Source: Nocardioidaceae bacterium (lineage in GTDB: Bacteria > Actinomycetota > Actinomycetes > Propionibacteriales > Nocardioidaceae). Taken from it: a stretch of DNA of 42,301 nt. The number at the start of each line of letters is the position of its first letter. Position 1 is the first letter of the stretch. The stretch covers positions 1 to 42,301 of the forward strand of contig JAICKK010000009.1 of NCBI GenBank assembly GCA_025927955.1, read 5' to 3'. Position numbers and translations under genes: made by a program. Below the pieces are notes generated by a model, which was not told where the DNA came from, did no database searches, and saw only the letters and a program-made list of their open reading frames with translations. Positions 22,864 to 31,557 of this stretch are shown piece after piece.

Positions 22864-23568
22864 ATGACAACCCACGACGTGACAGAGAGCCACGAGGACC
22901 ATCGGATCCACTCGCGCTTCGTGTGGGCGGGCGTCGCGGGCGCCCTGGTCGGCATGGTGCTCATCGGGCTGGGCATGGTCCTGGGCCTCGCCTGGCTCGC
23001 GTGGCTCGGGGTCGCCCTCCTGCTCGCCGGCGCGCTGGTGGCCTGGCGGTCCGGCATCCTGTACGACGTCCACTCCAGCGGGTCGCTGGCCCACGAGAAG
23101 GCGGCCCTCGCGGCCGGCGGCACGGTGCCGGGCCACGCGCCGGGCGACCTGGAGCACGACGAGGCCGCCAGCAGGCACGCCGAGGTGGTCTCCGAGGAGT
23201 CCCGGGTCGCGCTCGCCCGCTCGACGGGTGCGCCCATGCCGCCGCTCGCCCCGGCCGCCTCCCTGGTGCTGCTCGTGCTGGGCGTCTGGACCTACGTCGA
23301 CCAGTTCGTGCTGCACTACACGATGACGATCCGTGGACAGAACACCGCGCTGCGCGACACCGGGCTGGCGGCCGCCATCATCTTGACCGCGCTCTTCCTT
23401 CGACACGTCGGGCCGAGCCGCATCGCCTCGTCGCTGGCCCTCGCCTGGGGTGGACTGCTGGTGCTGGCCGGGGTGGTCGCGCCGCACGCCTCGTCCCAGT
23501 CGGCCGTGAACGAGATCGTGACCGGGTGCCTGGTGGCGCTCTGCGCCGTGGGGACGTGGCGACGCTGA
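22864..23568 (+). CDS. Small polytopic membrane protein of unknown function (234 aa)
   Basis: Predicted helices lie at about 17-37 and 40-59, then a soluble His/Glu-rich loop of about 55 residues (ASRHAEVVSEESRVALARS), and four further hydrophobic stretches at about 122-140, 160-176, 184-203 and 214-230. The VLLVLGVWTYVDQFVLHY segment vaguely recalls SPW-repeat membrane proteins, but the match is too weak to name a family. ATG at 22864 is chosen because the likely -10 lies just upstream. It is followed in the same direction by another small membrane protein. No function can be stated. Confidence 0.7.
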   Translation: MTTHDVTESHEDHRIHSRFVWAGVAGALVGMVLIGLGMVLGLAWLAWLGVALLLAGALVAWRSGILYDVHSSGSLAHEKAALAAGGTVPGHAPGDLEHDEAASRHAEVVSEESRVALARSTGAPMPPLAPAASLVLLVLGVWTYVDQFVLHYTMTIRGQNTALRDTGLAAAIILTALFLRHVGPSRIASSLALAWGGLLVLAGVVAPHASSQSAVNEIVTGCLVALCAVGTWRR

Positions 23569-23579
23569 GCGCCCGAGGC

Positions 23580-24050
23580 ATGCGGGGCATCGAGGTGGTG
23601 CGCGTCGGCTACGGGGTGGCCGTCGTCGTCGCCCCGCGACGGATGCAGCGGCTGCTGGGACTGGCGCCGGGCGGTCACGCCGACCCGACCACGACGGCCG
23701 TGGCCCGCGTGCTGGGCGCCCGCCAGGTCGCGCAGGGCCTGCTGTCCGGTGTCGCGCCGAGCCCGGAGGTGCTGGCCCTCGGTGTCTGGGTCGACACGCT
23801 CCACCTGCTCTCGATGGTCGCGCTCGCGGGCCTCGACCCGCGCCGCACCCGCGTGGGGCTGACCGACGCGGCGGTCGCCGGCACCTTCGCCGCCCTCGGC
23901 TGTCGTGACCTGGTCACGGGCTCGCCCGCGAGCCCGCCGTACCAGGGCCTGCGCGACGAGCTGGCGCGACTGGTCCTGCGGCGCGTGCCCGGTGGCAGCG
24001 CGGTGCTGCGGCTGGCCGGCCGACGTCGCCGGGGCTCAGCGACGGGGTAG
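23580..24050 (+). CDS. Small membrane protein, DUF4267-like (156 aa)
   Basis: The protein begins RGIEVVRVGYGVAVVVAPRRMQRLLGL and continues ARVLGARQVAQGLLSG and GVWVDTLHLLSMVALAGLDPRR, a layout of three to four short hydrophobic helices typical of DUF4267-like actinobacterial proteins. The start is ambiguous. ATG at 23580 is used here; GTG at 23556 would overlap the previous gene by 13 bases and suit translational coupling. Its 3' end overlaps the convergent histidine kinase gene by 15 bases. Function unknown. Confidence 0.65.
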   Translation: MRGIEVVRVGYGVAVVVAPRRMQRLLGLAPGGHADPTTTAVARVLGARQVAQGLLSGVAPSPEVLALGVWVDTLHLLSMVALAGLDPRRTRVGLTDAAVAGTFAALGCRDLVTGSPASPPYQGLRDELARLVLRRVPGGSAVLRLAGRRRRGSATG

Positions 24051-25355
24051 GCGCACGCGGAACGTCGTGGGTGACCGGCTGGAGCGGACCTCGATCGACC
24101 CGCCGATGCTGACGGCGACCCGCTGGGCGAGCGGCAGGCCGAGCCCGGCACCGTCGCTGCCCGGGGAGCGGACCCCCGCCTCGAAGATGCTGTCCGCGTC
24201 GGCCTGCTCGATGCCCAGGCCGTCGTCGGACACGTCGACCACGAGGTCGTGGCCCACAGCGGCGACCTCCACCAGGACCCGGCTGCGGGCATGGCGGACG
24301 GCGTTGTCGAGCACCGGGGCCACGACCCGCTCGACGAGCTCGTCGGGGGCGCCCACCTCCATCGCGCCCGCCCCGGCGGCCGGTGCGACGGCGAGCTCCA
24401 CCGGCCGCGTTCCCACCAGCTCGCGGAGCACCCGCGCGAGGTCGGCCCGGTCGTGGCTGCCGGTCTCGTGCCGGGCGACCGCCAGCAGCGTGCTGATGGT
24501 GCCGCTGAGCCGGTCGACCTGGCGCACGATGCGCTCGAAGCGCTCGGTCGAGTCAGCGTCGATGTCGCTCATCAGGCCGAGCTCGGCCTCGGCGCGGATG
24601 GCGCTCAGCGGCGTGCGGAGCTCATGGGCGAGCTCGGAGGTCAACCGCTGCTCGCTGCGGATCGCCTGCGCTACCCGGTCGAGCAGCACGTCCAGGGTGT
24701 CGCCCAGCTCGGAGAGCTCGTCCTCGCCGGCCACCAGCTCGAACCGGGAGTCGAGGTCACGCTCGCTCCACTCCGCGGCGAGCTCGGTCATCCGCCGCAC
24801 GGGGGCCAGGGTGCGTCCGACGGTCCACCACGTGGCCGCCGCGGACCCGGCACTGACCACGACGCCGAGGGCGACCAGCCCGCCGACCAGGATGATGCGG
24901 GTCGACTCGTAGGGCTCGATGCTCTCGGACGCGACGGCGACCCCGACGGACCGGTGCGAGTCGCCGACATGGAGCGGCTGCGCGAGGTAGACCCGCTCGC
25001 GCCGCTCGAGCCGGGTCACGCCCTGGACCGACGCCAGGCGTCGCACCGTCCCGCGCACCCGGCTGCCGGCCTCCGGTCCGGACAGCTGGCGGCCCTGGTC
25101 GTCGAAGATCCACACGCTGTCGGTGACCTCGTCGGGGTTCTCCTGCGCCATGTGCACCGAGCCGTCCGGACGGATTTTCAACGACGCCTGCGCCGCGGCG
25201 ATCCGGTCGTGCAGGGAGGCGTCCACGCGGGCGTGGGTGAGCCGGGTGGCGATGACCGCGACCGCGGCGGCCATGATCGCGACCACCGCCGCGCTGAGCG
25301 CCGCCGTCGACCAGACGATGCGGGCCCGCAGCCCGCGTCGCCACGTCAGGCTCAC
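24036..25355 (-). CDS. Sensor histidine kinase (439 aa)
   Basis: An integral membrane HisKA/HATPase kinase. Helix 1 is at about 13-37, the extracytoplasmic sensor at about 40-152, helix 2 at about 154-176, HAMP at about 177-230, the phospho-accepting histidine His244 in SELAHELRTPLSAIRAEAEL, the N box VLDNAVRHAR (about 345), and the ATP lid motifs VSDDGLGIE and GAGLGLPLAQ. The sensor carries no motif I can link to a ligand. GTG at 25353-25355 overlaps the response-regulator stop (GTGA), so both proteins are made together. Its last 15 bases overlap the convergent small membrane gene. Confidence 0.93.
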   Translation of the reverse strand: MSLTWRRGLRARIVWSTAALSAAVVAIMAAAVAVIATRLTHARVDASLHDRIAAAQASLKIRPDGSVHMAQENPDEVTDSVWIFDDQGRQLSGPEAGSRVRGTVRRLASVQGVTRLERRERVYLAQPLHVGDSHRSVGVAVASESIEPYESTRIILVGGLVALGVVVSAGSAAATWWTVGRTLAPVRRMTELAAEWSERDLDSRFELVAGEDELSELGDTLDVLLDRVAQAIRSEQRLTSELAHELRTPLSAIRAEAELGLMSDIDADSTERFERIVRQVDRLSGTISTLLAVARHETGSHDRADLARVLRELVGTRPVELAVAPAAGAGAMEVGAPDELVERVVAPVLDNAVRHARSRVLVEVAAVGHDLVVDVSDDGLGIEQADADSIFEAGVRSPGSDGAGLGLPLAQRVAVSIGGSIEVRSSRSPTTFRVRLPRR

Positions 25356-26014
25356 TGCAGCACGAACCCGACCCCGCGCACGGTCGTGAGGGCGACCGGA
25401 GAGTCCACGGCCTCGAGCTTGACGCGCAGCCGGCGGATGTAGGAGTCGATGGTGTTCTCGTTGACGATCGCGCCGTCCGGCCAGCCGGCGGCGACGACGG
25501 CGCGGCGGCGCACCACGGCGCCCGGCCGGGCGGCCAGCGCGGCGAGCAGGCGGAACTCCGTGGGCGTCAGCTTCTCCTCGCCGGTGGGGGTGCGCACCGA
25601 GAACCGCTCGGGGTCGAGCATGAGCCCGCTGACCTCCTGCGGCTCCGGCCGGGTACGGCGCAGCAGCGCCTCGATTCGCACCAGCACCTCGCCGAGGGAG
25701 AACGGCTTGCCGACGTAGTCGTCGCCGCCTGCGCGGAAGCCGGAGATCCGCTCGTGCACGGCGTCGAGGGCGGTCAGGAACAGCACGGGGGCGTGCTGGC
25801 CGGAGGCCCGCAGGGCCTGGCAGACGTCGCGGCCGTCGGCGTCGGGAAGGCCGATGTCCATCACCACCGCCTGCACCCCCGAGTCGGTCGACAGGTTCGC
25901 GACCGCCTCCCGACCGTTGCGGGCGAGCACCACCTCGTGCCCGGCCCGGCGCAGCGCCTCCGTCAGCACCCGACGGACGTCGGCGTCGTCCTCACACACT
26001 CCGATGCGCGCCAT
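25352..26014 (-). CDS. OmpR/PhoB-type response regulator (220 aa)
   Basis: The receiver domain (1-115) has the acidic pair in CEDDAD, phospho-acceptor Asp53 (VVMDIGLPDADG), a Thr switch region (FLTALDA) and Lys103 (YVGKPF). The winged-helix DNA-binding domain (about 128-220) contains LTPTEFRLLAALAARPGAVVRR and NTIDSYIRRLRVKLE. It is the partner of the kinase encoded directly downstream. ATG at 26012-26014 is used; earlier in-frame starts fall in repetitive low-quality sequence. The regulated genes are unknown; the divergent glycosyltransferase gene is one candidate. Confidence 0.93.
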   Translation of the reverse strand: MARIGVCEDDADVRRVLTEALRRAGHEVVLARNGREAVANLSTDSGVQAVVMDIGLPDADGRDVCQALRASGQHAPVLFLTALDAVHERISGFRAGGDDYVGKPFSLGEVLVRIEALLRRTRPEPQEVSGLMLDPERFSVRTPTGEEKLTPTEFRLLAALAARPGAVVRRRAVVAAGWPDGAIVNENTIDSYIRRLRVKLEAVDSPVALTTVRGVGFVLQ

Positions 26015-26116
26015 GGCGCCATGCTGCCACCCGGCGGCCGCCTGGGCTGCGGGAGGAGGGCCGCCTCCCACGTGCACTCAGGTCGCGGTCAGGTGCCCCG
26101 GCCGACGGTGGGGACC

Positions 26117-27646
26117 GTGGGCGACCTGGACGGCGGCCGTCGTCGCACCCTCCTGCGCGACCCGGTCGTGCTGGCGTGCGCCGTGCTCGCGGTCGGGGTG
26201 CGGCTCGTGGCCGTGGCCCGCCCGCTCGGCCCCGACGAGGCCGGCTACCTCGCGGTCGGCCGTCAGTGGGGGAGCGCCGGGACGTCGCTCTACGGCGACT
26301 ACTGGGTGGACCGTCCGCCACTGCTGGTCGGCCTGTTCCGGCTCGCCGCTCTCGCCGGCGGCACCGTTCCGCTGCGACTGCTGGGCTGCCTGGCCGTGGT
26401 GGTGTCCATCCTCGCCGTCGCCCGTGCCGCCGGGTCAGCCGGCGGGCCGCCCGCCGCCCGGGTGGCCGCCATCGTCGCCGGCGCGCTCCTGGTGACGCCG
26501 ATGACCGGGGCGCTCGAGGTCGACGGCGAGCTGCTGGCGGCACCCTTCATCGCGGTGTCGCTCGCCGCTGCGCTCGAGGCGCTGGCCGTGGTGCCGCGCC
26601 GCCGCGCCGTGACCGCGTCCGTCCTGTGCGGCGCCAGCGCCGTGGCCGCGGCGCTGGTGAAGCAGAACATGGTGGACGGGCTGGTGATGGTGCTCGCCCT
26701 CGCAGTGGGGCTGCGTGCCGGCGGCCACCGCCGGTTCGCGCGCCCGGTGCGGCGGCTGGTCGCCGGGACGGTCGTCGGCGGCCTGCTGACCGCCGGCCTG
26801 GTCGCCGCCTGGACCGCCGCGCACGGCACCTCGGTGCCGCAGGTGCTGTGGGCGATGTACCCGTTCCGGCTCGAGGCGAGCCGGGCGATCGCCGCGCACC
26901 CCTCGGCCGGGGCGCTGGGCCGCATCCAGGGCCTGGTGGCCAACGCCGCCGGCAGCGGGCTCGTCGTGCTGGCCGGCACGGCGGCGGTCCTCGTCACCCG
27001 GCGAGGCCCCTCCTGGCGCCCCGCTTCCGGCGACCCCACCGGGCCGCCGCCGCGCGTGGTGACGGCGGCCCTGCTCGTGGTGGCCGGCTACGGTGCCGTG
27101 TCGATCGCGATGGGCGGGAACTCCTGGCTGCACTACCTCCTGGAGCCGGTCGCCCCGCTTGCGGTCGCGCTTGCGGTCGCGCTCGCGGTCGCCGCCGCGT
27201 CCCTGCCCCGGACCACGCGGGCGGTCGCCGGGCTCGTCGTGGTGTCCGCCGCGCTCGCCCTGGTGGGCGGCCTGCAGCCGCACGGGGACGGCGCCGACCG
27301 GCTCGGGGCCGAGATCGGCGCGGTCTCCCGCCCGGGCGACTCCATCGTCACGGGGTTCGGCCATGCCCAGGTCACGTCCGTCAGCGGGCTGCCCTCGCCG
27401 TACCCCTACCTGTGGAGCCTGCCCGCGCACGTCCTCGACCCGCACCTGCGCCTGCTGGACCGGGTCCTGGCCGGCCGCCGTGCGCCCACGTGGTTCGTCC
27501 TCTACAGCAGCCCGGGACCGCGCTCGTGGACCGCGCGGACACAGCACGAGCTGGACCTTCGCTACCACGAGGTGGACGACGTGTCCGGCCACCTGGTCTA
27601 CCTGCGCGACGGCCTGCACCGCGCGCCGCCGGTGCCGTCGGCGTAG
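26117..27646 (+). CDS. ArnT/PMT-like GT-C membrane glycosyltransferase (509 aa)
   Basis: A many-helix protein with the GT-C hallmark near the first external loop: ARPLGPDEAGYLAVGRQW (Asp-Glu pair at about residues 40-41) and YWVDRPPLLVGLFRLA. These resemble the catalytic DE and the DRPP motif of ArnT/PMT-family enzymes, which use polyprenyl-phosphate sugars. The C-terminal 130 residues form a soluble extracytoplasmic domain. The likely role is transfer of a sugar to lipid, protein or glycan outside the membrane; donor and acceptor are unknown. GTG at 26117 is chosen after GGTGGGG; GTG at 26108 is also possible. Confidence 0.72.
   Translation: MGDLDGGRRRTLLRDPVVLACAVLAVGVRLVAVARPLGPDEAGYLAVGRQWGSAGTSLYGDYWVDRPPLLVGLFRLAALAGGTVPLRLLGCLAVVVSILAVARAAGSAGGPPAARVAAIVAGALLVTPMTGALEVDGELLAAPFIAVSLAAALEALAVVPRRRAVTASVLCGASAVAAALVKQNMVDGLVMVLALAVGLRAGGHRRFARPVRRLVAGTVVGGLLTAGLVAAWTAAHGTSVPQVLWAMYPFRLEASRAIAAHPSAGALGRIQGLVANAAGSGLVVLAGTAAVLVTRRGPSWRPASGDPTGPPPRVVTAALLVVAGYGAVSIAMGGNSWLHYLLEPVAPLAVALAVALAVAAASLPRTTRAVAGLVVVSAALALVGGLQPHGDGADRLGAEIGAVSRPGDSIVTGFGHAQVTSVSGLPSPYPYLWSLPAHVLDPHLRLLDRVLAGRRAPTWFVLYSSPGPRSWTARTQHELDLRYHEVDDVSGHLVYLRDGLHRAPPVPSA
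27157..27192 (+). repeat. 12-bp tandem repeat inside the glycosyltransferase gene
   Basis: Three units of gcttgcggtcgc (27157, 27169, 27181; the last has one change) encode repeated LAVA in a transmembrane helix. In-frame expansion or contraction would lengthen or shorten the helix by four residues without breaking the gene. Confidence 0.7.
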
Positions 27647-27677
27647 TCCGCGCCTGCGTGGAGGACGATGACGCTGC

Positions 27678-27690
27678 TAACTTCGAGACG
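27678..27690 (+). promoter_or_regulatory. Candidate hmgA promoter (-10)
   Basis: TAACTT at 27678-27683 is the only AT-rich element upstream of hmgA and would start transcription near 27690, giving a leader of about 50 bases before the GTG at 27741. The -35 region is poor. Confidence 0.35.
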
Positions 27691-27740
27691 TGGGCGCCGG
27701 ACCCCGGAGCGCAGCCCACGGCACGCTGGAGGAGGGCACA

Positions 27741-28931
27741 GTGGCGTACTACCGGGCCGTCGGCGAGATCCCGGGCAAGCGACACACCCAGCTGCGCAAC
27801 CCCGAGGGCAGCCTCCTCCGCGAGGAGCTGATGGGTGAGGAGGGGTTCTCCTCCGACTCCTCGCTGCTCTACCACCGGGGGGTGCCGTCGGCCCTGGTCG
27901 CCTCCGAGGTCTGGGACCTGCCCGACCAGACGCGGACCCCCAACCATCCCCTCAAGCCGCGACACCTCCGGCTGCACTCCCTGCCCGCGGCCGACGGGGG
28001 CGCGGACGCCGTCGAGGGCCGGCGCCTGGTGCTCGGCAACTCCGACGTCCGGATCTCCTACGTCGTCACCGGGACCGGCCCCTCGGCCTACTACCGCAAC
28101 GCCACCGGCGACGAGTGCGTGTTCGTCGAGTCGGGCGCGGGCACGGTCGAGACGGTCTTCGGGATGGTGCCCTTCCGCGCCGGTGACTACGTCCTGCTGC
28201 CGCGGGCGACCACGCACCGCTGGGTCCCGGCCGAGCCGTGCCGGCTCTACGCCATCGAGGGCAACAGCCACGTCTCGCCGCCGCGGCGCTACCTCTCCCG
28301 CTTCGGCCAGCTCCTCGAGCACGCGCCGTACTGCGAGCGCGACCTGCACGGGCCCGGGGAGCCGCTGCTCGTCGACGGTGAGGACGTGGAGGTGCTGGTC
28401 AAGCACCGTGGCGCCGGCCCCGGGGGCGTGGTCGGCACCCGGATGACCTACGCCGGCCATCCGTTCGACGTGGTCGGCTGGGACGGCTGCCTGTACCCCT
28501 ACACGCTCAACGTCGAGGACTACATGCCGATCACCGGCAAGATCCACCAGCCGCCGCCGGTCCACCAGGTCTTCGAGGGCCGCGGCTTCGTGGTGTGCAA
28601 TTTCCTGCCTCGCAAGGTCGACTACCACCCGCTGGCGATCCCGGTGCCCTACTACCACTCGAACGTCGACAGCGACGAGGTGATGTTCTACGTGGCCGGC
28701 GACTACGAGGCGCGCAAGGGGTCCGGGATCGGGCTGGGCTCGATCTCGCTGCACCCCGGCGGCTTCGCCCATGGTCCTCAGCCGGCCGCCATCGAGGCGT
28801 CGCTGGGCGCCGAGCAGTTCGACGAGACGGCCGTCATGGTCGACACCTTCGCCCCTCTCGAGCTGGGGGAGGGTGGCCTGGCGGCCGAGGACGCGTCGTA
28901 CGCCTGGTCCTGGGCCGGGCGCGGCGGCTAG
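27741..28931 (+). CDS. hmgA: Homogentisate 1,2-dioxygenase (396 aa)
   Basis: Opens the aromatic ring of homogentisate to maleylacetoacetate in tyrosine/phenylalanine catabolism, using Fe(II). The N-terminal YYRAVGEIPGKRHTQ and ELMGEEGFSSDSSLLYHRG are typical of the shorter actinobacterial family. Probable iron ligands are His306 (PVPYYHSNV), Glu313 (DSDEVMFYV) and His344 (GGFAHGPQP). GTG at 27741 has GGAGGAGGG just upstream and gives the expected N-terminus; a longer frame from 27690 is less likely. No fumarylacetoacetase or isomerase gene adjoins. The preceding pathway enzyme Hpd is at 40431-41636. Confidence 0.93.
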   Translation: MAYYRAVGEIPGKRHTQLRNPEGSLLREELMGEEGFSSDSSLLYHRGVPSALVASEVWDLPDQTRTPNHPLKPRHLRLHSLPAADGGADAVEGRRLVLGNSDVRISYVVTGTGPSAYYRNATGDECVFVESGAGTVETVFGMVPFRAGDYVLLPRATTHRWVPAEPCRLYAIEGNSHVSPPRRYLSRFGQLLEHAPYCERDLHGPGEPLLVDGEDVEVLVKHRGAGPGGVVGTRMTYAGHPFDVVGWDGCLYPYTLNVEDYMPITGKIHQPPPVHQVFEGRGFVVCNFLPRKVDYHPLAIPVPYYHSNVDSDEVMFYVAGDYEARKGSGIGLGSISLHPGGFAHGPQPAAIEASLGAEQFDETAVMVDTFAPLELGEGGLAAEDASYAWSWAGRGG

Positions 28932-28938
28932 CCACGGG

Positions 28939-28966
28939 CCAGCCCGAGCCAGCCCGAGCCAGCCCC
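28939..28966. repeat. 10-bp tandem repeat between hmgA and the EAL gene
   Basis: agcccgagcc is repeated at 28941 and 28951 with partial copies on each side, filling the 36-base convergent gap after the hmgA stop. Confidence 0.7.
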
Positions 28967-28967
28967 G

Positions 28968-31524
28968 TCAGCCGGCATTCCGCCCCGAGGGTCGGTCGTG
29001 CGCCAGCAGCGGGCGCACGACGGCCACCGGGCCGGCCAGGTGGGCGCGGCGGCGATCCAGCCAGCCCACCACGTCGCCCGCCGGCATCGGCCGCGCCAGG
29101 CCGAACCCCTGGATCAGGTCGCAGCCCATGTCGGTGACCAGCCGGGTCGCGAGCTCGCTCTCGACGCCCTCGGCGACCACGCGCAGCCCCAGCTCGTGGG
29201 CGAGCGCCACCGTGGCCCCGCACGATGGTGGCGTCGCCGGCCGCCTTCTCCAGCCGGAAGACGAACGACTGGTCGATCTTCACCTCGTCCACGGGGAGCC
29301 GGTCGAGGTAGGCCAGGCTCGAGTAGCCGGTGCCGAAGTCGTCGATGCTGAGCTCGATGCCGAGCCCCGCCAGCGCCTCCATCACCGCCAGCGCCTTCTC
29401 CGGGTCCCCGAGGGCGTCGCTTTCCACGATCTCGAGGACCAGCGAGGTGGCCGGGACGCCGGCGTCCGCCAGCGCGTCCCGGACGCGGTCGGCCAGCGTC
29501 GGGTCGACGATGTCGTCCGGGGTCACGTTCACCGACACCGTCAGGTCGTGCCCGGCGCGCCGCCACTCCTGCCGCGCCGCGAGCGCGCCGCCGACGACCC
29601 GGTCGGTGAGCGCCGCCAGCAGGCCGGTCCGTTGGGCGACCGCGACGACCTCCGGCGGCGGCACCCAGCCGTACGTCGGGTGCGACCACCGCAGCAGCGC
29701 CTCGAAGCCGGCCACCTCGCCACTGCCGGAGCGTGCCTGGGGTTGGAAGAACAGGTCCAGCTCGCCCCGGGCGAGGGCACCGGGAAGGTCGGCGGCCAGC
29801 ACCAGGCGCCGGGCCGTCGAGATGCCGTCCTCGGTGCGGTAGACCTCCACGCCGGTCCGCGCCCTCTTCGCCGCCACCATCGCCACGTCGGCGTTGGCGA
29901 GCAGCTCCTCGGCGGAGCAGGACGCGCTGCGGAAGGTGGCGACCCCCACGCTCGAGGCGGCGGCCAGCTCGACGCCCAGCAGGGGGACGGGCCGGGTGAC
30001 CGCCTGCTGCAGCGCCCGGGCCGTCTGCACCGCGGAGGCCGTGTCGGCCCCGGGGAGCAGGATCGCGAACTCGTCGCCACCGAGCCTGGCCACCGTCCCG
30101 GGGGACAGCGTGCGCAGCCGCTCCCCGGTCACGCTGAGCAGGCCGTCGCCGGCACTGTGCCCGAGCGTGTCGTTGACGTCGCGGAAGTCGTCGATGCCCA
30201 GCAGCAGCACCGCTCCGGACTCGTGCCGGACCATCGCCGCCTCGACCGCCTCGTGGAAGGCGCGCCGGTTGGGCAGCCCGGTCAGCGCGTCGTGCAGGGC
30301 GTCGTGCTCGCGCTCGGTCACCAGGCGGCGCAGCCGGTCCACCACCCGGGCCTTGTCCAGGGCGACCGCGGTGTGCGCGGCGAGCGTCTCGAAGACCCGC
30401 ACGTCCTCGCGGTTGAAGGACTCCTCCTCGAACATGCGGTCGCAGACGGTGAGCACGGCGACCACCTCGTCGTCCTCTCGCAGGGGGACCGCGATGCCGT
30501 TGCGAACCTCGAGCGTGCGCGGGTGCTGGCGGACCTCGGGGGCGTGCGTCTGCAGCACCACCTCGCCGGAGCGGGCAGGGGCCCACCAGGCCCTGCTCGC
30601 GAGGTCTGGGTCCATGGTGTCCTCGCGCAGGAGGCCGTCCTCCCAGGTGCTGACGCGGGCACCGGCCGAGCCGGGCACCAGCGTCACCATCTGGGCCCGC
30701 GTCGCGTGCAGGAGCTCGGCCGCCTCCGACAGCACGGTGGGGACGACCTCGTCCAGCTCGGCGGTGCGGCCCGCCGTGCCGACGAAGCGGTAGAGCAGCT
30801 GCAGCTGGGCGTAGCCGCGGGCCAGCCCCATGTACACCCGGTAGCCGAGAACCAGCAGCACCACGGCCACGCCGAGGAGCGCCAGCGCGGACGGCCGGGC
30901 CACCAGGAGCGTCGCGCACAGCAGCGCGACGCAGGTGTTCACCATGGCGGCCGGGATCCCCGAGCGCAGCGCCTCGCGCAGCACCCCGCCGTCGAACGCG
31001 CCCTCGGTGAGGCTGATCGCGAGGGTGACCGCGGCGGCCGAGACCAGGTCGGTGACCAGCATCGCGCAGACCGCCGCCAGCCACGCCGGGGGCGCGATCG
31101 GGTCACCCCCGCCGAGCACGAGGTGGTAGGTGGTCAGCCCGAGGGCGGCCTCGAGGGAGAACATCGACACGTTCATCGAGAGCTTGAGCCCGCGCTGGTG
31201 TGACCACAGCATCAGTGCCAGGCCGGCGCCGACGACGTACGCGGTGAGGTACTGCTGAGGCGCCAGGAAGGTGAGCCCGACGACGGCCGGGATCTCCCGC
31301 AGTGTGTGGCTGTGGGAGCTGCGCTGCGCGGGCAGGTGGATGACGACGACCTCGGCCAGCGCGAACAGCGGTGCCAGCACCGCCCAACCGGTCGAGGGCA
31401 CGGCGGCCCGCGGGTCCGCGACGAGCACGGGCACGGCGAGGCAGGCGGCGCCCACGGCCATCAGGGCGGCGAGCTGCCACACCCGGCGCTCGGGGCGGCT
31501 CGTCCGGACCGGCTGCGCGCTCAT
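28968..31524 (-). pseudogene. Membrane GAF-GGDEF-EAL protein, frameshifted late in EAL
   Basis: About eight membrane helices (to about residue 235), a GAF domain (about 255-410), GGDEF (482-486) and EAL (FEALLRW, Glu608) are readable. After VKIDQSFVFRLEKAAGDATIVR the frame breaks: the run cccc at 29216-29219 has one base too many. Removing one restores ATVALAHELGLRVVAEGVESELATRL and GCDLIQGFGLARP, the missing EAL end, with a stop at 28968. Unrepaired, the frame runs Arg-rich to 28834, into hmgA. In the GGDEF core the first Asp of DxDxFK is Gly (LGIDDFRDVND) and no RxxD site exists, so cyclase activity is doubtful. ATG at 31524 or GTG at 31533 could start it. The subtilase gene lies 33 bases upstream in the same direction. 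A sequencing error is possible. Confidence 0.85.
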
Positions 31525-31557
31525 GCCGGCCACGGGCGCCGCATCGTCGCGCTCACG

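Noticed and set aside
28834-28967. C-terminal extension of the GGDEF-EAL frame into hmgA
   Set aside because: It is Arg/Pro-rich shadow sequence caused by the frameshift at 29216-29219; the true EAL end lies in the neighbouring frame.
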